56,620 bases of DNA from a virus: positions 1-56,620 of IMG/VR virus record IMGVR_UViG_3300049450_000140; one strand, 5' to 3'. Below, one piece after another: positions 8,678 to 16,648 of the stretch. The notes under the pieces are model-generated. The model did no database searches and was not told where the DNA came from. It was given only the letters and a program-made list of their open reading frames with translations. The stretch's first letter is position 1. Each line of letters opens with the position of its first letter. A program made the position numbers and the translations under genes.

Positions 8678-8886
8678 GGCTCGCGCTCCCATCCCCCTGT
8701 CCCCTGCACTCGCTCAGGCCCCCGGTAGATCACGCGGCCCTTGCTGGTGCAGACCTCCGGCTCGCAGTGGTCGCACGGGCTAGCCGGGGAGCAGGTTTGC
8801 TCACAGTCGTGGCAGTACAGGGAGGACCAGCCGTTGCCTGCATACGGATCGATGCCCCCGTGACCCTTCATGCCCTTAGTGCTCAT
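8674..8886 (-). CDS. Small zinc-ribbon-like protein
   Basis: Seventy residues, beginning MSTKGMKGHGGIDPYAGNG, with a dense metal-binding segment CHDCEQTCSPASPCDHC and a further Cys eleven residues on. It is the first gene of a minus-strand unit whose candidate promoter lies at 8903-8916, divergent from the 8959 gene. No strong ribosome-binding site precedes the ATG. Function unknown; a small nucleic-acid or protein-binding zinc module is likely. Confidence 0.6.
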   Translation of the reverse strand: MSTKGMKGHGGIDPYAGNGWSSLYCHDCEQTCSPASPCDHCEPEVCTSKGRVIYRGPERVQGTGGWEREP

Positions 8887-8902
8887 GTAGTCCAGGATAG
8901 CA

Positions 8903-8916
8903 GTCTTAGAGTATCG
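8903..8916. promoter_or_regulatory. Recurrent ATACTCTNNNAGAC promoter-like element (divergent)
   Basis: Read on the minus strand it is CGATACTCTAAGAC, one of about ten near-copies in gene-start regions of this window. GATACT fits a -10 box for the 8886 gene; read on the plus strand, GAGTATCGT could serve the 8959 gene. It lies between divergent genes. No convincing -35 box is visible. Confidence 0.45.
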
Positions 8917-8958
8917 TGGGGTATCAGTCAGTCCATGTAAAGAAGAAAGGGAAGCCTG

Positions 8959-9651
8959 ATGCCCCCAGCGAAGGCCACCACCACGGGCGCGATCTCGCTC
9001 CAGCGGCTCGGCCGCTCCATGATCCGGGTGCCCGTCCAGGGCCTCACCCCGCTCATCACCAACAAGTTCAGCGCCAAGGCCCAGCAGATCATGCTCGACC
9101 GGCAGATGGGCAAGCCCGTCGAGCGCCAGCCGAAGGACCCGGAGCAGAACTTCCGCGACGCCCAGCACCTGCTCCCCGGCGGCGCCCCCGCGTTCCCCTC
9201 GGTCGGCTTCAAGGCCGCCATCGTGGACGCGGCCCGGTTCTTCAAGGGCTCCAAGCTGCCCATGACGGACCTGCGCCGGATGATCTTCGTCAACGGCGAG
9301 CCGGGCACCGACCAGGCGAACCGCACGCTGCTGGTCCCCGTCTGGGGGGAGTGGACCGGCGAGGAGTCGGCGCTCGTCCCGGCCACCGCGGTGATGCGCC
9401 AGGACTACGCGCGCAACGAGACCGGCGTCGCCGACATCCGCTTCCGGCCGGAGTACTGGCCGTGGTCGGCGGTGCTGGAGGTGGTCTGGGTGCGCAACTC
9501 GCTGACGCTGGAGTCCGTCATCGCGCTGGTGGACGCCGCCGGCTTCGCGGGCATCGGCGAGTGGCGCCCGGCCAGCAAGGAATCCAATACTGGCTCCTAC
9601 GGCACGTTCCGGGTGCCGGACGACGCCGAGGTCAAGGAGATAGTCCTGTGA
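8959..9651 (+). CDS. Conserved phage protein, recombination-associated (GEWRP family)
   Basis: A 230-residue protein with a good ribosome-binding site (AAGAAAGGGAAG) before the ATG. I recognise the layout from memory as a phage family of unknown function often found near recombination genes: LITNKFSAKAQQIMLDRQ, then FPSVGFKAAIVDAARF, then a C-terminal GIGEWRPASK followed by GTFRV. The next gene overlaps its stop (GTGA). The function is not established; the context suggests a role in DNA metabolism. Confidence 0.72.
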   Translation: MPPAKATTTGAISLQRLGRSMIRVPVQGLTPLITNKFSAKAQQIMLDRQMGKPVERQPKDPEQNFRDAQHLLPGGAPAFPSVGFKAAIVDAARFFKGSKLPMTDLRRMIFVNGEPGTDQANRTLLVPVWGEWTGEESALVPATAVMRQDYARNETGVADIRFRPEYWPWSAVLEVVWVRNSLTLESVIALVDAAGFAGIGEWRPASKESNTGSYGTFRVPDDAEVKEIVL

Positions 9652-10115
9652 GGGATGAGGTACTGAAGGCCCTGAAGGGGCTGGAGGACTCCCGCGGCAA
9701 GCTGCACGCCGATGAGGTCGTGGCGGCAGCACGGCCGGAGGACAGCGCGCTGCACGGGCTGTTCACCTGGGATGACGCCATCGCCGCGGCGCAGCGCCGC
9801 CTGGAGGAGGCCCGCGGCCTGATCCGCAGCTACCGGGTGGCCGTCGTCCGCGAGGTCGCGTCCGGCGGCCAGCGCGCGGTCATGATGCGCAAGTACGTGG
9901 CCGACCGGATGATCGGCATCCCCTCGCCGCCCGGCACGTACTCCAGCGTCACCTCGCTCACGACGCAGGAGCAGGGCCTGATCCTGCTGCGCATCCGCCG
10001 CGAGGTCCGCTCCATGGCCCAGCGGTACCGCGACTACCCCGAGTTCTGGCAGGAGCTTGCCGAGGTCATCGCCGAGCACGAGGCGCAGGTGAAGAAGGCA
10101 GCAGCATCCGGCTGA
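9648..10115 (+). CDS. Hypothetical helical protein coupled to the GEWRP protein
   Basis: GTG at 9648 overlaps the preceding stop by four bases. The 155-residue product is mainly helical and charged (WDDAIAAAQRRLEEARGLIR, then LLRIRREVRSMAQRYRDY). Its last codons (KKAAASG, stop) and the following AAAGGGATGGAC form the sequence that is repeated five more times in the pentameric region downstream. A ribosome-binding site and ATG right after the stop suggest a gene once followed here. Confidence 0.65.
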   Translation: MRDEVLKALKGLEDSRGKLHADEVVAAARPEDSALHGLFTWDDAIAAAQRRLEEARGLIRSYRVAVVREVASGGQRAVMMRKYVADRMIGIPSPPGTYSSVTSLTTQEQGLILLRIRREVRSMAQRYRDYPEFWQELAEVIAEHEAQVKKAAASG

Positions 10116-11720
10116 AAGGGATGGACATGGCAAGGCGGGGTCCGGCGAGGCTTGGTGCGGCAGGCGAGGCACGGCATGGTGCGGCGTGGCGTGGTCCGGT
10201 CCGGCAGGCACGGCATGGTGCGGCTCGGCATGGTCCGGCCCGGCGGGGTCCGGCCCGGCAGGCAAGGCGCGGCGTGGCAAGGCTTGGCTAGGCGGGGCAG
10301 GCACGGGAGCAGCAGCATCCGGCGCAAAGGGATGGACTTGGCAAGGCGGGGCAGGCACGGTGTGGCGCGGCAAGGCGCGGTGCGTCATGGCCCGGCAGGC
10401 ATGGCGTGGCGTGGCTAGGCGCGGCTCGGCACGGCCTGGCAGGCATGGCTCGGTTCGGCGGGGTGGGGCGTGGCTTGGCAGGCAGGGCATGGCGCGGAGC
10501 GGAACGACATGGCTCGGCAGGTCTGGCCGGCACGGGAGCAGCAGCATCCGGCGTAAAGGGATGGACGTGGCATGGTGCGGTGCGGCAGGGCCAGGCGCGG
10601 CAGGCGAGGCACGGCACGGCAGGGCGCGGCGCGGCAGGGCAGGTAGGGCTTGGCACGGGGTGGCGTGGCATGGCAGGCAGGGACCGGTAAGGCTCGGTGC
10701 GTCATGGCGCGGTCAGGCAGGTCAGGCTCGGTGAGGCTAGGCCGGGACCGGCAGGGACGGGAGCAGCAGCATCCGGCGTAAAGGGATGGACGCGGCAGGG
10801 CAGGGTCCGGCGAGGCCAGGCGGGGCAGGCATGGCGAGGCTGGCCAAGGAGAGGCATGGCGCGATGTGGCGAGGCCGGGCAGGCACGGCAAGGCACGGCG
10901 AGGCAAGGTCTGGCAAGGCAGGCATGGCTCGGGCTGGCATGGCCAGGCGGGGCTAGGCGGGGACCGGCAGGCAGGGCGTGGCTTGGCACGGGGTGGCGCG
11001 CGTCGGCGCGGCAGGCATGGCGTGGCCTGGCTGGGTCAGGCGCGGCGCGGCAGGGCAGGCGAGGTCAGGGCCGGCACGGCTAGGCACGGCTGGGATCGGC
11101 TCGGCAGCCGCGGTGAGGTTAGCCATGGCCAGGTGCGGCGCGGCAGGCACGGGAGCAGCAGCATCCGGCGCAAAGGGATGGACACGGCTAGGCACGGCAG
11201 GGCATGGCGAGGTCTGGCGCGGCAGGTGAGGTTAGGCGCGGCAAGGTCTGGCATGGCGGGGCAGGTGAGGTTAGGCGCGGCGAGGTCTGGCGTGGCCGGG
11301 CAGGCACGGGAGCAGCAGCATCCGGCGTAAAAGGGATGGACACGGCGGGGCAAGGCGGGGTGACGCAAGGCCAGGACTGGCAGGCATGGCATGGCTAGGC
11401 TCGGCAGGGCTCGGCTAGGCAGGCATGGCTAGGCTCGGCAGGCCCCGGCGCGGCACGGCAGGGCAGGCGCGGCATGGCTTGGCTAGGTGAGGCGAGGTCC
11501 GGCAGGCATGGCTAGGCAGGGCAAGGTCTGGCGTGGCAGGCATGGCTAGGCGTGGTGCGGCTGGGCTAGGCTCGGCTGGGCAGGCAGGGCTTGGCGTGGC
11601 GCGGCTGGGCAAGGCTCGGCAGGCGTCGCAAGGCTAGGCAGGGCTGGGCGCGGCCCGCCCCGGCAGGAATGGCTCGGCTAGGACGGGCCTGGCTAGGCAG
11701 GCACGGGAGCCCGGCGCCGT
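10116..11720 (+). repeat. 1.6-kb pentameric (GGCNN)n region with embedded gene-end/RBS repeats
   Basis: The plus strand consists of GG dinucleotides every five bases, roughly GGCNN with free last positions, for about 1.6 kb. Long reading frames are open here on both strands because the pattern rarely makes a stop; none looks like a protein. Embedded in it are copies of a 29-bp sequence, GCAGCAGCATCCGG plus YRNAAAGGGATGGAC, at 10309, 10538, 10763, 11155 and 11312. They match the end of the preceding gene and its downstream ribosome-binding site at 10098. Spacings are 211, 229, 225, 392 and 157 bases. GG spaced by three bases could form two-layer G-quadruplexes. Function unknown. Confidence 0.85.
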
Positions 11721-11761
11721 TTCACTCGGTGCCGGGCCCTGTTACCGGTATCTTGGGGTCT

Positions 11762-13003
11762 ATGACTGACCTGACGGAGACCCTGTCCGCGGACCAGCGC
11801 CGCGCGCTCACGCAGATCCTGGCGTGGCATGAGGCCGGGGGCTGGCCGCCGCTGACCCTGGGCGGGCTGGCGGGAACCGGGAAGACTAGCCTGATCTGCT
11901 GCCTGCCGCAGTTCCTGCCTGATATCCGGATCGCGTTCGCCGCCTACACCGGTAAGGCGACGTCCGTGCTGCGGCGCAAGCTCCCCGGTGACGTCCCCCC
12001 GGATCATGCGTCCACCCTGCACCGGCTGCTCTACCGTGCCTGTGAGGTTACGGTGTGCACCGAGAGTGACACGGTAATGAAGGAGGCGGACGTTCAGTGC
12101 CGCGCGCACGCCGGACGGGGCTGGGAGTGCGCGGTGCGCCGCCAGCTGAGCTTCACGCCGGCGCCGGAGCCGCTCGCCGGCATCGGACTGGTCGTGGCCG
12201 ACGAGGCATCGATGATCCCCGAGCAGCTCTGGAAGGACCTGACCGGCCATGGCGTTCCGGTGCTGGCGGTCGGCGACCACGGCCAGCTGCCGCCCGTCCG
12301 CTCGTCCTTCAACTTGATGGCCAGCCCGGATATCCGGCTGGAGAAGATCCACCGGCAGAACGAGGAAAGCCCGTCTGGCATGGCCATCCTCACCATGGCG
12401 CGGTGGGCGCGCGAGCAGGGCCACGTGCCGCCCGGCTGGTACGGGCCGGATGCGGTCAAGCTGACGATGGCCGAGCATGAGTCCGGGCTGGCCGGCCTGC
12501 ACCCGGCTGAGGCGGACCTGATCATCTGCGCGACTAACGCCGCAAGGACAGCGCACAACCAGCTGATGCGCGCGTGGCACGGCCGGTCCGGGCCGCCGCA
12601 GGTCGGCGATACGGTGACCTGCCTTCGCAATAACCACGCAGAGGGCCTGTACAACGGTCAGCGCGGGACCATCCTGGCCGTGGGAGGGGTAACAGGGCCC
12701 GGTAGTGAGGCCACATTCCAGGCTGTCATCGAATGCGAGGACCTCCTCCGCCCGTGGTCGGGGACGGTATCAGCGCTGCCGTTCGGTGACCCGAAGTTCC
12801 AGGCATCCTGCGTCAGGGACCGTCATGTCGCGCTCTTTGACTATGGCTACGCACTCACAGCCCACAAGGCACAGGGAAGTTCGGCCGAGAAGGTGCTGGT
12901 CATTGAGGAGGGCTGGCCGGCGCCCGGAACTGGCGAGCGCAGCCGGTGGCTGTACACCGCGGTGACGAGGGCGGAGCGGTCACTGACTATCGCCGGATGG
13001 TAA
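11762..13003 (+). CDS. RecD/Pif1-like SF1 DNA helicase
   Basis: ATP-dependent 5'-3' DNA helicase type, 413 residues from ATG 11762. Motifs in order: Walker A GLAGTGKTS (35-43), a threonine-rich AAYTGKATSVL, Walker B VVADEASM (about 140), GDHGQLPPV (motif III) and RLEKIHRQ (motif IV). The C-terminal UvrD_C_2-like part has ALTAHKAQGSSAEKVLV and LYTAVTRAERSL. A possible -10 TATCTT lies seven bases before the ATG, so the message may be leaderless. It follows the pentameric region directly and likely acts in phage replication or recombination. Confidence 0.85.
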   Translation: MTDLTETLSADQRRALTQILAWHEAGGWPPLTLGGLAGTGKTSLICCLPQFLPDIRIAFAAYTGKATSVLRRKLPGDVPPDHASTLHRLLYRACEVTVCTESDTVMKEADVQCRAHAGRGWECAVRRQLSFTPAPEPLAGIGLVVADEASMIPEQLWKDLTGHGVPVLAVGDHGQLPPVRSSFNLMASPDIRLEKIHRQNEESPSGMAILTMARWAREQGHVPPGWYGPDAVKLTMAEHESGLAGLHPAEADLIICATNAARTAHNQLMRAWHGRSGPPQVGDTVTCLRNNHAEGLYNGQRGTILAVGGVTGPGSEATFQAVIECEDLLRPWSGTVSALPFGDPKFQASCVRDRHVALFDYGYALTAHKAQGSSAEKVLVIEEGWPAPGTGERSRWLYTAVTRAERSLTIAGW

Positions 13004-13008
13004 AGGTA

Positions 13009-13025
13009 GTCTCTTAGAGTATGAT
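13009..13025. promoter_or_regulatory. Recurrent ATACTCTNNNAGAC promoter-like element
   Basis: GTCTCTTAGAGTATGAT lies right after the helicase stop and before the ParB-like gene. On the plus strand TATGAT is a good -10 box about 35 bases before the TTG start; on the minus strand it is the ATACTCTAAGAGAC form seen elsewhere. Confidence 0.45.
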
Positions 13026-13059
13026 GTGAGTGAGAAGCTACCCCTTGAAAGGGATTCCG

Positions 13060-13854
13060 TTGGCAAAGAAGGTCATCTACCCCGAGGCTCCGCCGCAGAA
13101 CTACGAGGACACCATGCTGCCGGTCGGCATACTGGTGTCCGCGTTCGCCACCTTGCGCGGGCCGCAGCGCAACCGCCCCGAGGACAGCGTCAGGTACCTG
13201 TCAACGCTCAGGGCGAGGGCCAAGGCGTTCCAGGACTACAATCCTGTGCTACTGCGCCCGCGCGTCGTGTCCTACCGTTCTGACAGCCACCAGTACTGGA
13301 CGCTGGACGGCAACGCCTCCAACCACTGGCTGCACGAGAAGTTCGGCCCGAACCACCTGGTCCCGTGCCGGGTGCTCCGCGGCCTGACGCTGGCCCAGGA
13401 GAACCGCATCTTCCAGGACCTTCAGCGGCTGAAGAAGGTGACGCTGACCGAGGCGGCCCGCAGTGACATCGAGTTCGATGACGGCAGCCTCGCGTTCACC
13501 GTCAACCGCATGTTCGAGGAGCAGGGCTTCACGATAGGCCAGCGGACCGACAGCGCCACCACGATCGGCATCAGCGCGGGTACCTACGTGCTGGCCATCG
13601 GCGGCGAGCCCCGGCTACGGGAGACGCTGCGCGCCCTGCGCGAGTGCTTCCCCGGTGACGACAAGCGGCGCACGAACGTGACGCTGGTCAAGGCGGTGGG
13701 CCTGGCCCTGGGCAACGCCGAGCTGGAGCACGAGCGCCTGATGCGGGCGATGAAGGCGGCCGGCACCTGGGAGCTGGCCGGCGCCGCGCAGGGCCGCGGC
13801 TCCGAGCACGCCGTGCTGGCGAAGATCCGGGCAGCGTATGACAAGGCGGAGTAG
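13060..13854 (+). CDS. ParB-like (DUF6551-type) protein
   Basis: A 264-residue protein with a ParB/sulfiredoxin-like N-terminal half: VVSYRSDSHQYWTLDGNASN, then VPCRVLRGLTLAQENRIFQDL. This is the layout of phage ParB-nuclease-like proteins, in which a pocket holds DGxxR; here it reads DGNASN, so the catalytic Arg/His is absent. TTG at 13060 is chosen as start because GAAAGGG lies six bases upstream; GTG at 13030 is in frame. The C-terminal half is helical and may bind DNA. It may act in recombination or replication control. Confidence 0.68.
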   Translation: MAKKVIYPEAPPQNYEDTMLPVGILVSAFATLRGPQRNRPEDSVRYLSTLRARAKAFQDYNPVLLRPRVVSYRSDSHQYWTLDGNASNHWLHEKFGPNHLVPCRVLRGLTLAQENRIFQDLQRLKKVTLTEAARSDIEFDDGSLAFTVNRMFEEQGFTIGQRTDSATTIGISAGTYVLAIGGEPRLRETLRALRECFPGDDKRRTNVTLVKAVGLALGNAELEHERLMRAMKAAGTWELAGAAQGRGSEHAVLAKIRAAYDKAE

Positions 13855-13876
13855 CCCGCGCGCATGGCAGGGTCAG

Positions 13877-14101
13877 TCAGCACCGGTAACCGTCGTCCCA
13901 TTCCTCCCAGAAATGCCGGGCGCACACGTCCGTCCCCGGCCGCGCCATCGAGTGGAACCGCACCGGCTCACGGCACCCCTTCACCGAGCAAGTGCCCGCC
14001 CAGCACGCGGCCAGGAAGAGAAGCGCCGATACGCACACGGCGATGAGTACCCAGCCCCACCCGGTCACCTGCTGGCCGGGCCGGGCTGATGGCAGGGACA
14101 C
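13877..14101 (-). CDS. Small membrane protein with cytoplasmic or external Cys segment
   Basis: Seventy-four residues with one strong transmembrane helix (WVLIAVCVSALLFLAACWAG), followed by CSVKGC and a His/Trp-rich tail ending DVCARHFWEEWDDGYRC. Four Cys and His suggest a metal site or disulfides. GTG start at 14101. Its 5' end overlaps the 5' end of the divergent 14089 gene by 13 bases, an unusual arrangement. Confidence 0.6.
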   Translation of the reverse strand: MSLPSARPGQQVTGWGWVLIAVCVSALLFLAACWAGTCSVKGCREPVRFHSMARPGTDVCARHFWEEWDDGYRC

Positions 14102-14265
14102 TGGGCCGGTGCCACGGCTTCACGGGCCGGCCCGGCGATCCCTCTTGCTACCACCCCGGCCCCGGGATACTGCCCGTGTGGGCATCCGACCTGGCTGCCT
14201 GGGTCATCGTGGTCCTGATCATCGGCGTACTCGCTCTCGTCGTCCGGAAGATCGCCAGGTACTAG
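14089..14265 (+). CDS. Small single-pass membrane protein (58 aa)
   Basis: ATG at 14089 (MAGTLGRCHGFTGRPGDPSC) leads into one transmembrane helix, WASDLAAWVIVVLIIGVLAL, ending VVRKIARY, with positive charge after the helix. Its TAG stop shares the palindrome CTAG with the TAG stop of the opposing array gene at 14262, so the two genes end on the same four bases. Function unknown. Confidence 0.5.
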   Translation: MAGTLGRCHGFTGRPGDPSCYHPGPGILPVWASDLAAWVIVVLIIGVLALVVRKIARY

Positions 14266-14435
14266 CCCAGCATCTCGGCCAGGGTCAGTGGCCGGGCTGC
14301 CAGCGGCAGCGGCCCCCCGGTCGTTGCCCGCCATCGCGTGAAAGCGGCCTCATGCAGGCAGCGGGCCTTGGCTGCGGTGATGATCCCGGCCAGGTACAGC
14401 CTCGCCAGGAGCTGCACGTAGTCCCCGTGGCTCAC
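14262..14435 (-). CDS. Short LTLxEMM-array protein (57 aa)
   Basis: Last gene of the main array. It lacks the RDGWTL start and one internal unit, keeping AAKARCLHEAAFTRW and the tail AARPLTLAEMLG. GTG start at 14435 overlaps the upstream stop. It begins MSHGDYVQLLARLYLAGI. A half-length copy like this supports the idea that the family is built from repeat units gained and lost one at a time. Confidence 0.65.
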   Translation of the reverse strand: MSHGDYVQLLARLYLAGIITAAKARCLHEAAFTRWRATTGGPLPLAARPLTLAEMLG

Positions 14436-14806
14436 GTGCCCAGCATCTCCTGAAGGCTCAGCGGCCGGGCGCGCAGCACCAGCGGCCACAGCCACTGCCG
14501 CGCCCCGTCCGGGCCGCGCAGCAGCACGTCCAGCGGGCTGGCCCCGCCCGCGATGGCGAGCATCTCCTCCGCGGTGACGTCGATGAACTCGAACAGGTAA
14601 GCCTCCGGGTACCGCATGACGCCGTCGTCCCGGGTCCGCATCACCCCGCTGCCGCCCCGCGCTAGCCGGACCGCCCTGGCCTGCTCGCCGCCGGTAACCT
14701 CCAGGGCCAGCTGCCACCGCCGCGGCCCGCCCGGGTAGTCCCGGACCTGGGTCAGCGTCCACGGCTGCGGCCGGGGGGCATCGTAGGTAATTCCTGGTGG
14801 CCGCAT
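14432..14806 (-). CDS. LTLxEMM-array protein (124 aa)
   Basis: Array member beginning MRPPGITYDAPRPQPWTLTQ (PWTL takes the place of GWTL). Internal units are LEVTGGEQARAVRLARGG and IDVTAEEMLAIAGGASPLDV; the tail is LRARPLSLQEMLGT. Unlike most neighbours its start is 31 bases from the upstream stop, with GGAAAGCGAG in between as a possible ribosome-binding site. Confidence 0.72.
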   Translation of the reverse strand: MRPPGITYDAPRPQPWTLTQVRDYPGGPRRWQLALEVTGGEQARAVRLARGGSGVMRTRDDGVMRYPEAYLFEFIDVTAEEMLAIAGGASPLDVLLRGPDGARQWLWPLVLRARPLSLQEMLGT

Positions 14807-14837
14807 GGCGTGCGCACTCGCTTTCCGTTGTCCTGCG

Positions 14838-15089
14838 TCACGTGCCTAGCATCTCCTGAAGGCTCAGCGGCCGGGCGCGCAGCACGATCGTGCCGGGCGG
14901 CAGGGACGCCCTGTCCTGCCGGGCCCGCACCTCATTCAGGGTCATCACGCCGGCCTGGCGCTGGAGCTGCCAGACCGACGCCCGCAGTGCCGCGACCTGG
15001 CGGTCCCCGGCTTCTTGCCGGGCGGCCTGGTCACGGTGGACGGACACCAGGAAGCCCGTCAGGTCCCGCCAGGAGTAGCCCTCGCTCAT
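14838..15089 (-). CDS. LTLxEMM-tailed helical protein (83 aa)
   Basis: The tail VLRARPLSLQEMLGT matches the next array gene, but the body differs: residues 15-55 are a charged helix (VHRDQAARQEAGDRQVAALR). It contains MTLNEVRARQDRA, similar to a phage portal-associated motif but too short to assign. The shared tail on an unrelated body argues that the tail is a portable module. ATG start overlaps the upstream stop. Confidence 0.68.
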   Translation of the reverse strand: MSEGYSWRDLTGFLVSVHRDQAARQEAGDRQVAALRASVWQLQRQAGVMTLNEVRARQDRASLPPGTIVLRARPLSLQEMLGT

Positions 15090-15499
15090 GCGCCCATCAT
15101 CTCCTGAAGGCTCAGCGGCCGTGCCCTGATCCGCGGCGCCAGCGCGGCCACCGGGTCGGTGCCGTCTACGATGGCCGCCGCCTCGTCCATGGTCAGCTCA
15201 ATGTCGTCCATCACCAGGACCGGGCCAGGGCCGTAGCCGTAGTGCACGCTGGCCCGCGGCGGCGCGAAGTGCCCCAGGCGACGGCCGGTGATGGCATCCG
15301 CCTCGCGGGGCGTCACCGTCAGGCCGGACAGCACGTACCGCACGTCGGTGGTCACGCGCGGGATGAGGTACTCGGAGTAACAGGTCAGCGGCGCCTCGTA
15401 CTGCCAGGTCTCCAGCGTCCAGTTATCGCGCCGGGCCATCCCGTTCCGGCTGCCGTGGAAGGTGCGGGCCAGTCGCCAGCCCGGCCAGTCCCAGCTCAT
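15086..15499 (-). CDS. LTLxEMM-array protein (137 aa)
   Basis: Full-type member: RRDNWTLETWQYEAP near the start, internal units LTVTPREADAITGRR and IELTMDEAAAIVDGTDPVAA, tail IRARPLSLQEMMGA. The N-terminus is longer than usual (MSWDWPGWRLARTFHGSRNG). Start is ATG 15499, overlapping the upstream stop by four bases. Function unknown. Confidence 0.73.
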   Translation of the reverse strand: MSWDWPGWRLARTFHGSRNGMARRDNWTLETWQYEAPLTCYSEYLIPRVTTDVRYVLSGLTVTPREADAITGRRLGHFAPPRASVHYGYGPGPVLVMDDIELTMDEAAAIVDGTDPVAALAPRIRARPLSLQEMMGA

Positions 15500-15942
15500 T
15501 CCCTCATCATCTCCTCCAGGGTCAGCGCGCGGGCGCGCAGCGGCGGGGCCAGCATGGCCAGCGGGTCGGCCCCGCGCCAGACGCGCACCGTCTCCTCCGT
15601 GGTCAGCACCATCTTCATCGGCCGCAGCGGGCCGTTGCCGTGGCCCAGGTGCCAGGGCAGGTCCCCCGGCCGGTGCCGCATGACCTGGCTCGCCTGCCCG
15701 GCCGTCACCATCAGGTTCTCCAGCACGTACAGCGGGCGCGTATCGCCGAAGTGACCGTACGGGGCGGTGCCGGCCCGCAGCGTCCAGCCGTCCCGCTCGG
15801 CGAGCGTCACCCCGGTCAGTGCTGCCGGCAGGACGTCGAAGTCAATGGACCAGTCCGGGATATAAGCCACGGGCTGGCCGAGCAGCGCGCCCGGCCCCGT
15901 GCCGAGGTACATGATCCCGTTCCTGCCGGTGACGCGGGTCAC
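15496..15942 (-). CDS. Array protein with tail-tube-like N-terminus fused to an LTLxEMM module (148 aa)
   Basis: The first 40 residues (MTRVTGRNGIMYLGTGPGAL and on through PVAYIPDWSIDFDV) align with the start of the 56139 tail-tube-like protein (MSRIHGRNGIAYIGVNPADL, PMAFLSDWSINFVV), about 19 identities in 40. After this comes a normal array body: LAERDGWTLRAG, LMVTAGQASQVMRHR, VLTTEETVRVWRGADPLAML, tail LRARALTLEEMMRE. It is therefore a fusion of a virion-type segment with the unknown module. GTG start at 15942 is coupled (GTGA). Confidence 0.75.
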   Translation of the reverse strand: MTRVTGRNGIMYLGTGPGALLGQPVAYIPDWSIDFDVLPAALTGVTLAERDGWTLRAGTAPYGHFGDTRPLYVLENLMVTAGQASQVMRHRPGDLPWHLGHGNGPLRPMKMVLTTEETVRVWRGADPLAMLAPPLRARALTLEEMMRE

Positions 15943-16268
15943 GTGCCCGTCATCTCCGCCAGGGTCAGCGACCGCGCGTACAGCGGCGGCATCAGCACGT
16001 TCAGCGGGTGCCTGCCGCCCGCGATGGCGTGAGCCTCGGCCGGCGTGACCTCCAGGTGCAGGAGGAAGAAGCTGCCGAACGGGTACTCGTGCTCAACGGT
16101 GAGCACGGCCCGGCCCGTGGTGATGGCGCGGGCCTGGCTCCTCGTCACCCGCAGCCCGGACAGCGTGCAGCGAACCGGGGAGGACACGGTCCCGTACGGG
16201 AAGGCGCCCTCCCACGCCGCGTCCAGCGTCCAGCCGTCCCGGGCGGCGAGCATCTCGCTGCACGTCAT
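15939..16268 (-). CDS. LTLxEMM-array protein (109 aa)
   Basis: A textbook member of the family: LAARDGWTLDAAWEG near residue 10, LRVTRSQARAITTGR at about 40, LEVTPAEAHAIAGGRHPLNV at about 72, and tail YARSLTLAEMTGT. The ATG at 16268 overlaps the upstream stop. The middle segments between the units (for example EHEYPFGSFFLLH) are the variable part between paralogs. Confidence 0.75.
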   Translation of the reverse strand: MTCSEMLAARDGWTLDAAWEGAFPYGTVSSPVRCTLSGLRVTRSQARAITTGRAVLTVEHEYPFGSFFLLHLEVTPAEAHAIAGGRHPLNVLMPPLYARSLTLAEMTGT

Positions 16269-16648
16269 GCGCCCGTCATCTCCGCCAGGGTCAGCGACCG
16301 CGCGTACAGCGGCGGCAGCAGCACCGCCATCGGGTGCTCCCCGGACAGCATGCGGTCCGCCTCCTGCGGCGTGACCTGAATCCGGGACAGGGACAAGACG
16401 GGGGTGACGTTCGCGCCGTACTGGTGCATGAAGGTTCTGGTAATCCAGCTGCCTGCACCCCGACGCCATGGCCGCGGTCGCGCCGACATCAGCCGCTCGG
16501 CGTCTCCGGGCGTCACCGGGAGGTCATGCAGCGTGAAGAGTACCTCCCGGTGCCCTGGCGACATGACGCCCATCGAGTGCTCCCAGTGCTCCTGCGCGGT
16601 CAGCACCGCGCCGCACCGCAGCCGTCGTTTCATGACTATCCTGCTCAT
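16265..16648 (-). CDS. LTLxEMM-array protein (127 aa)
   Basis: Begins MSRIVMKRRLRCGAVLTAQE, so the RDGWTL element is missing. Internal units are LPVTPGDAERLMSAR and IQVTPQEADRMLSGEHPMAV; the tail YARSLTLAEMTGA is nearly identical to the neighbour. It is coupled at both ends. The basic N-terminus distinguishes it from the other copies. Confidence 0.72.
   Translation of the reverse strand: MSRIVMKRRLRCGAVLTAQEHWEHSMGVMSPGHREVLFTLHDLPVTPGDAERLMSARPRPWRRGAGSWITRTFMHQYGANVTPVLSLSRIQVTPQEADRMLSGEHPMAVLLPPLYARSLTLAEMTGA

Noticed and set aside
10098-11341. Regularly spaced 29-bp repeats resembling a CRISPR array
   Set aside because: Spacing varies from 157 to 392 bases, the intervals are themselves repetitive, and no cas genes are present. 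The Cas4-like gene at 36 kb is a phage RecB-type nuclease.
10152-11612. Many overlapping long open frames on both strands in the pentameric region
   Set aside because: They arise because GGCNN repeats rarely form stops; translations are low-complexity Arg/Ala/Gly or Pro/Leu/Cys strings without domain features.
14838-15089. Portal-like motif MTLNEVRARQ
   Set aside because: The match is ten residues in an 83-residue protein; too short to call portal homology.
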